Shown: positions 4,879 through 6,172 of the stretch, one piece after another | Numbering within the stretch: the stretch's first letter is position 1 | Layout of the letters: every line of letters starts with the position of its first letter | NCBI GenBank assembly: GCA_027067895.1 | Contig: JAMOUY010000354.1 | Span: 1-6,172, forward strand | Direction of reading: 5' to 3' | Source of the DNA: Acidobacteriota bacterium | GTDB taxonomy: Bacteria > Acidobacteriota > Holophagae > Thermotomaculales > Thermotomaculaceae | Length of the DNA: 6,172 nt | Made by a program: the position numbers and the translations under genes | Notes under the pieces: generated by a model | What the model was told of the DNA's origin: nothing | The model's input: the letters and a program-made list of their open reading frames with translations, nothing else | Databases searched by the model: none

Positions 4879-5619
4879 CTAAATTTCTATTAAAGAAAGT
4901 TCGGATAAAAACTTCTTTGATTTTTGCTTAAACATGGCAAAATTTGCGTTTTTCGGTAATTGCGTAATAGAGATTATTGTGTGTTTTTCTCTGTTGGTTT
5001 GGGTTAGGAAAAGAATTTTTTTATTGAAAACAAGTTCAACACTGTTCAAATTCTTTTTCTTTTTTGTAAAAAAACTTTCGGTTTTATTCCATAGGCTAAT
5101 AAGATTGTCTTTAACGTTTTGAGAATCTTTATGCTCGCTGAGAAAAAACTCAAAAGTAACGTCTGAAAATTTCCATAAAATCAAGCAACTTTCAATTTCA
5201 TCGGTTTTTTCTATAAAGTTTAGAAAAGAGGCTAATATTTTATCCAAAATTTTTTCAAATTCCAAAAAGTTTTGAAGTGCTTTTTCGTCAAGTTTGCGAA
5301 TTTTAGTTTCGTTTGCATTGGATGGAGTTGCGTTTTCTATTGTTATTGTGGCTTGTTGATTTGATAGATTTTTGCATCCCTCTTCAATCTTGTTTAAAAC
5401 ATAAAAATGCAACGAGGAAATTTCTTCCGTTATATCTTTCTGTTTATCCAAATCTATTTTTTTCTCAATTTTTTTTAATGCGGTGCCTTCCTTAAAAATA
5501 TTGCAGATTATTTTATTTGTTGCTTTGTAAAATTCTGTCTGCACATGGTAAATTTTTCCTTGACAGACGATATTATCGTTTTTTGAGATTACGCTATCTT
5601 TTGTTTTTTTTGTTTTCAA
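4879..5619 (-). CDS. Uncharacterised two-part protein with YHVQTE motif
   Basis: This 246-residue protein is Lys/Asn/Phe-rich and soluble, with no signal peptide or membrane helix. Residues 18-82 hold `GKIYHVQTEFY` (21-31), a strand-like `KIICNIFKEGTALKK` (36-50) and a helix ending `LHFYVLNKIEEG`. I recall small proteins with a similar YHVQTE-plus-QH pattern in delta-proteobacteria and Acidobacteria, of unknown function. Residues 83-112 are a polar linker. Residues 113-246 alternate helix and strand in a way that loosely resembles a Roadblock/LC7 domain, but no motif proves it. The start is TTG: no in-frame ATG lies nearby, an upstream ATG meets a stop after two codons, and AAGGAG sits eight bases before the TTG. 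The gene looks more A/T-rich than the aromatic operon. It probably has its own promoter. Function unknown. Confidence 0.75.
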   Translation of the reverse strand: MKTKKTKDSVISKNDNIVCQGKIYHVQTEFYKATNKIICNIFKEGTALKKIEKKIDLDKQKDITEEISSLHFYVLNKIEEGCKNLSNQQATITIENATPSNANETKIRKLDEKALQNFLEFEKILDKILASFLNFIEKTDEIESCLILWKFSDVTFEFFLSEHKDSQNVKDNLISLWNKTESFFTKKKKNLNSVELVFNKKILFLTQTNREKHTIISITQLPKNANFAMFKQKSKKFLSELSLIEI

Positions 5620-5627
5620 ATTACAGT

Positions 5628-5633
5628 CTCCTT
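5628..5633 (-). promoter_or_regulatory. Ribosome binding site that fixes a TTG start
   Basis: AAGGAG (5633-5628), within AGAAGGAGAC, lies eight bases before the TTG at 5619-5617. No ATG or GTG in frame near this point fits it better, so it decides the unusual start of the uncharacterised gene. Confidence 0.7.
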
Positions 5634-5652
5634 CTAAAATGTCATATTAATA

Positions 5653-5680
5653 AATATACATTTTTTTTAATTTTTTTCAA
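5653..5680 (-). promoter_or_regulatory. Possible promoter of the uncharacterised gene
   Basis: TTGAAA (5680-5675) and TATATT (5658-5653) are separated by 16 bases, ahead of the AAGGAG ribosome site and TTG start. The surrounding DNA is almost pure A/T, so matches of this kind are expected by chance. Position and spacing still make this the best candidate. Confidence 0.45.
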
Positions 5681-5723
5681 TTTTAAAAAAAAAGTAAAGA
5701 ATAAAAAAGATTAAATGAAAAAA

Positions 5724-5745
5724 ATTTACGATTACATTTATGATT
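5724..5745. repeat. Short near-perfect direct repeat, 12-base period
   Basis: ATTTACGATT (5724-5733) and ATTTATGATT (5736-5745) differ at one base and are two bases apart. They lie 44-65 bases upstream of the predicted -35 box of the uncharacterised gene. They could be a tandem protein-binding site, but in A/T-rich DNA this is weak evidence. The rest of the spacer 5620-5811 shows only poly-A/T runs and no gene. Confidence 0.3.
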
Positions 5746-5811
5746 GTTTTTCCTTTTTTTTCAAAGAATTATGTTATAGTGTATTTTTCTTTTAAAAATA
5801 AAAGATTTTTT

Positions 5812-6172
5812 TTAAAGTTTATACAAATCTTCTCTTCTGTCGTTAAACAGGTGATTTAAAGGATTCATTTGCTTGTCGGTTAACGATAAGTCTATCTCAA
5901 CCGAGTAAAAGCCTGTTGTTTTGCGCCCCACGGTAAGCAAAACCTCGCCGTTTGGGGACATTATTTGACTTTGGCCGGTAAATTCAACCGTTACCCCTTT
6001 TGAGTTTGTCTCTTTTCCAAACCTGTTTGCGGTAATAATGAAAACCCTGTTTTCAAGCGCCCTTGCAAACATTGCCTTTTGGCAGTAAGGCAGAACAAGG
6101 TTTGAGGAGTGAAGAATAACTTCCGCCCCGTCCAGTGCAAGGCTTCTCATTGCTTCGGGATAAATCCAGTCA
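5812..6172 (-). CDS. Nitrilase-superfamily carbon-nitrogen hydrolase, C-terminal part
   Basis: The last 120 codons of a gene that enters from the right edge. The visible reading frame starts upstream of its first internal ATG with `DWIYPEA`, which in nitrilase-superfamily enzymes lies just after the catalytic cysteine; that cysteine would be about two codons outside the window. Downstream landmarks are `LALDGAEVILHSSNLVLP`, `ARALENRVFIITANRFG` (the conserved R-A-x-E-N segment), `FTGQSQIMSPNGEVL` (substrate-side strand and G-x-S-x-I/V-x-x-P-x-G) and the terminal `NDRREDLYKL`. These cytosolic enzymes hydrolyse amide or nitrile C-N bonds with a Glu-Lys-Cys triad, but the substrate (for example an omega-amide or carbamoyl-amine) cannot be told from this part. 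It ends 192 bases before the TTG gene on the same strand, and no clear terminator follows it. Confidence 0.88.
   Translation of the reverse strand, partial: DWIYPEAMRSLALDGAEVILHSSNLVLPYCQKAMFARALENRVFIITANRFGKETNSKGVTVEFTGQSQIMSPNGEVLLTVGRKTTGFYSVEIDLSLTDKQMNPLNHLFNDRREDLYKL

Noticed and set aside
5781..5815. Inverted repeat TCTTTTA/TAAAAGA after the nitrilase gene as its terminator
   Set aside because: The stem is A/T-only, and on the nitrilase strand it is followed by A rather than U. The U-tract is on the other strand, where no gene precedes it.

Overview
The window is low-GC bacterial DNA, A/T-rich between genes, with Shine-Dalgarno-type ribosome sites and tightly packed genes. It holds no rRNA, tRNA, transposase or CRISPR array, so the taxon cannot be fixed. 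A nitrilase-type fragment (`DWIYPEA`) and a protein with a `YHVQTE` motif remind me of Acidobacteria or delta-proteobacteria-like lineages. That is an impression from memory, not a determination.

Positions 1-4223 (minus strand) are one aromatic amino acid operon, read from right to left: promoter, regulatory leader, aroF (DAHP synthase), aroA (EPSP synthase), pheA (chorismate mutase/prephenate dehydratase), tyrA (prephenate dehydrogenase) and the start of a hisC-type aminotransferase cut by the window edge. Neighbouring genes overlap by 4, 1 and 10 bases, and the last pair is one base apart, so translation is probably coupled. The set covers the entry step of the pathway, the sixth shikimate step, and the branch from chorismate to phenylalanine and tyrosine. 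The aminotransferase can plausibly make the final transamination.

The most interesting part is the leader at 4023-4188. It encodes a 21-residue peptide containing the run `QFYFWFYFYFN` (five Phe, three Tyr, one Trp), with its stop codon directly against the first arm of an RNA switch. Six segments can form five alternative helices: 1:2 protector, 2:3 antiterminator, 3:4 terminator T1, 4:5 second antiterminator and 5:6 terminator T2. The pairings suggest a relay. A ribosome stalled for lack of any aromatic amino acid would free segment 2, disarm T1, and release segment 4 to disarm T2. With plentiful charged tRNA both terminators would form. The peptide gene has no visible Shine-Dalgarno site, and its AUG lies close to the predicted transcription start.

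Positions 4189-4334 are a divergent promoter region. To its right, 4335-4808 (plus strand) encodes a DUF4442-type hotdog-fold protein. A convergent minus-strand gene (4879-5619, TTG start) encodes an unrecognised two-part protein. An A/T-rich spacer (5620-5811) carries its promoter. The right edge (5812-6172, minus strand) is the C-terminal part of a nitrilase-superfamily amidohydrolase.
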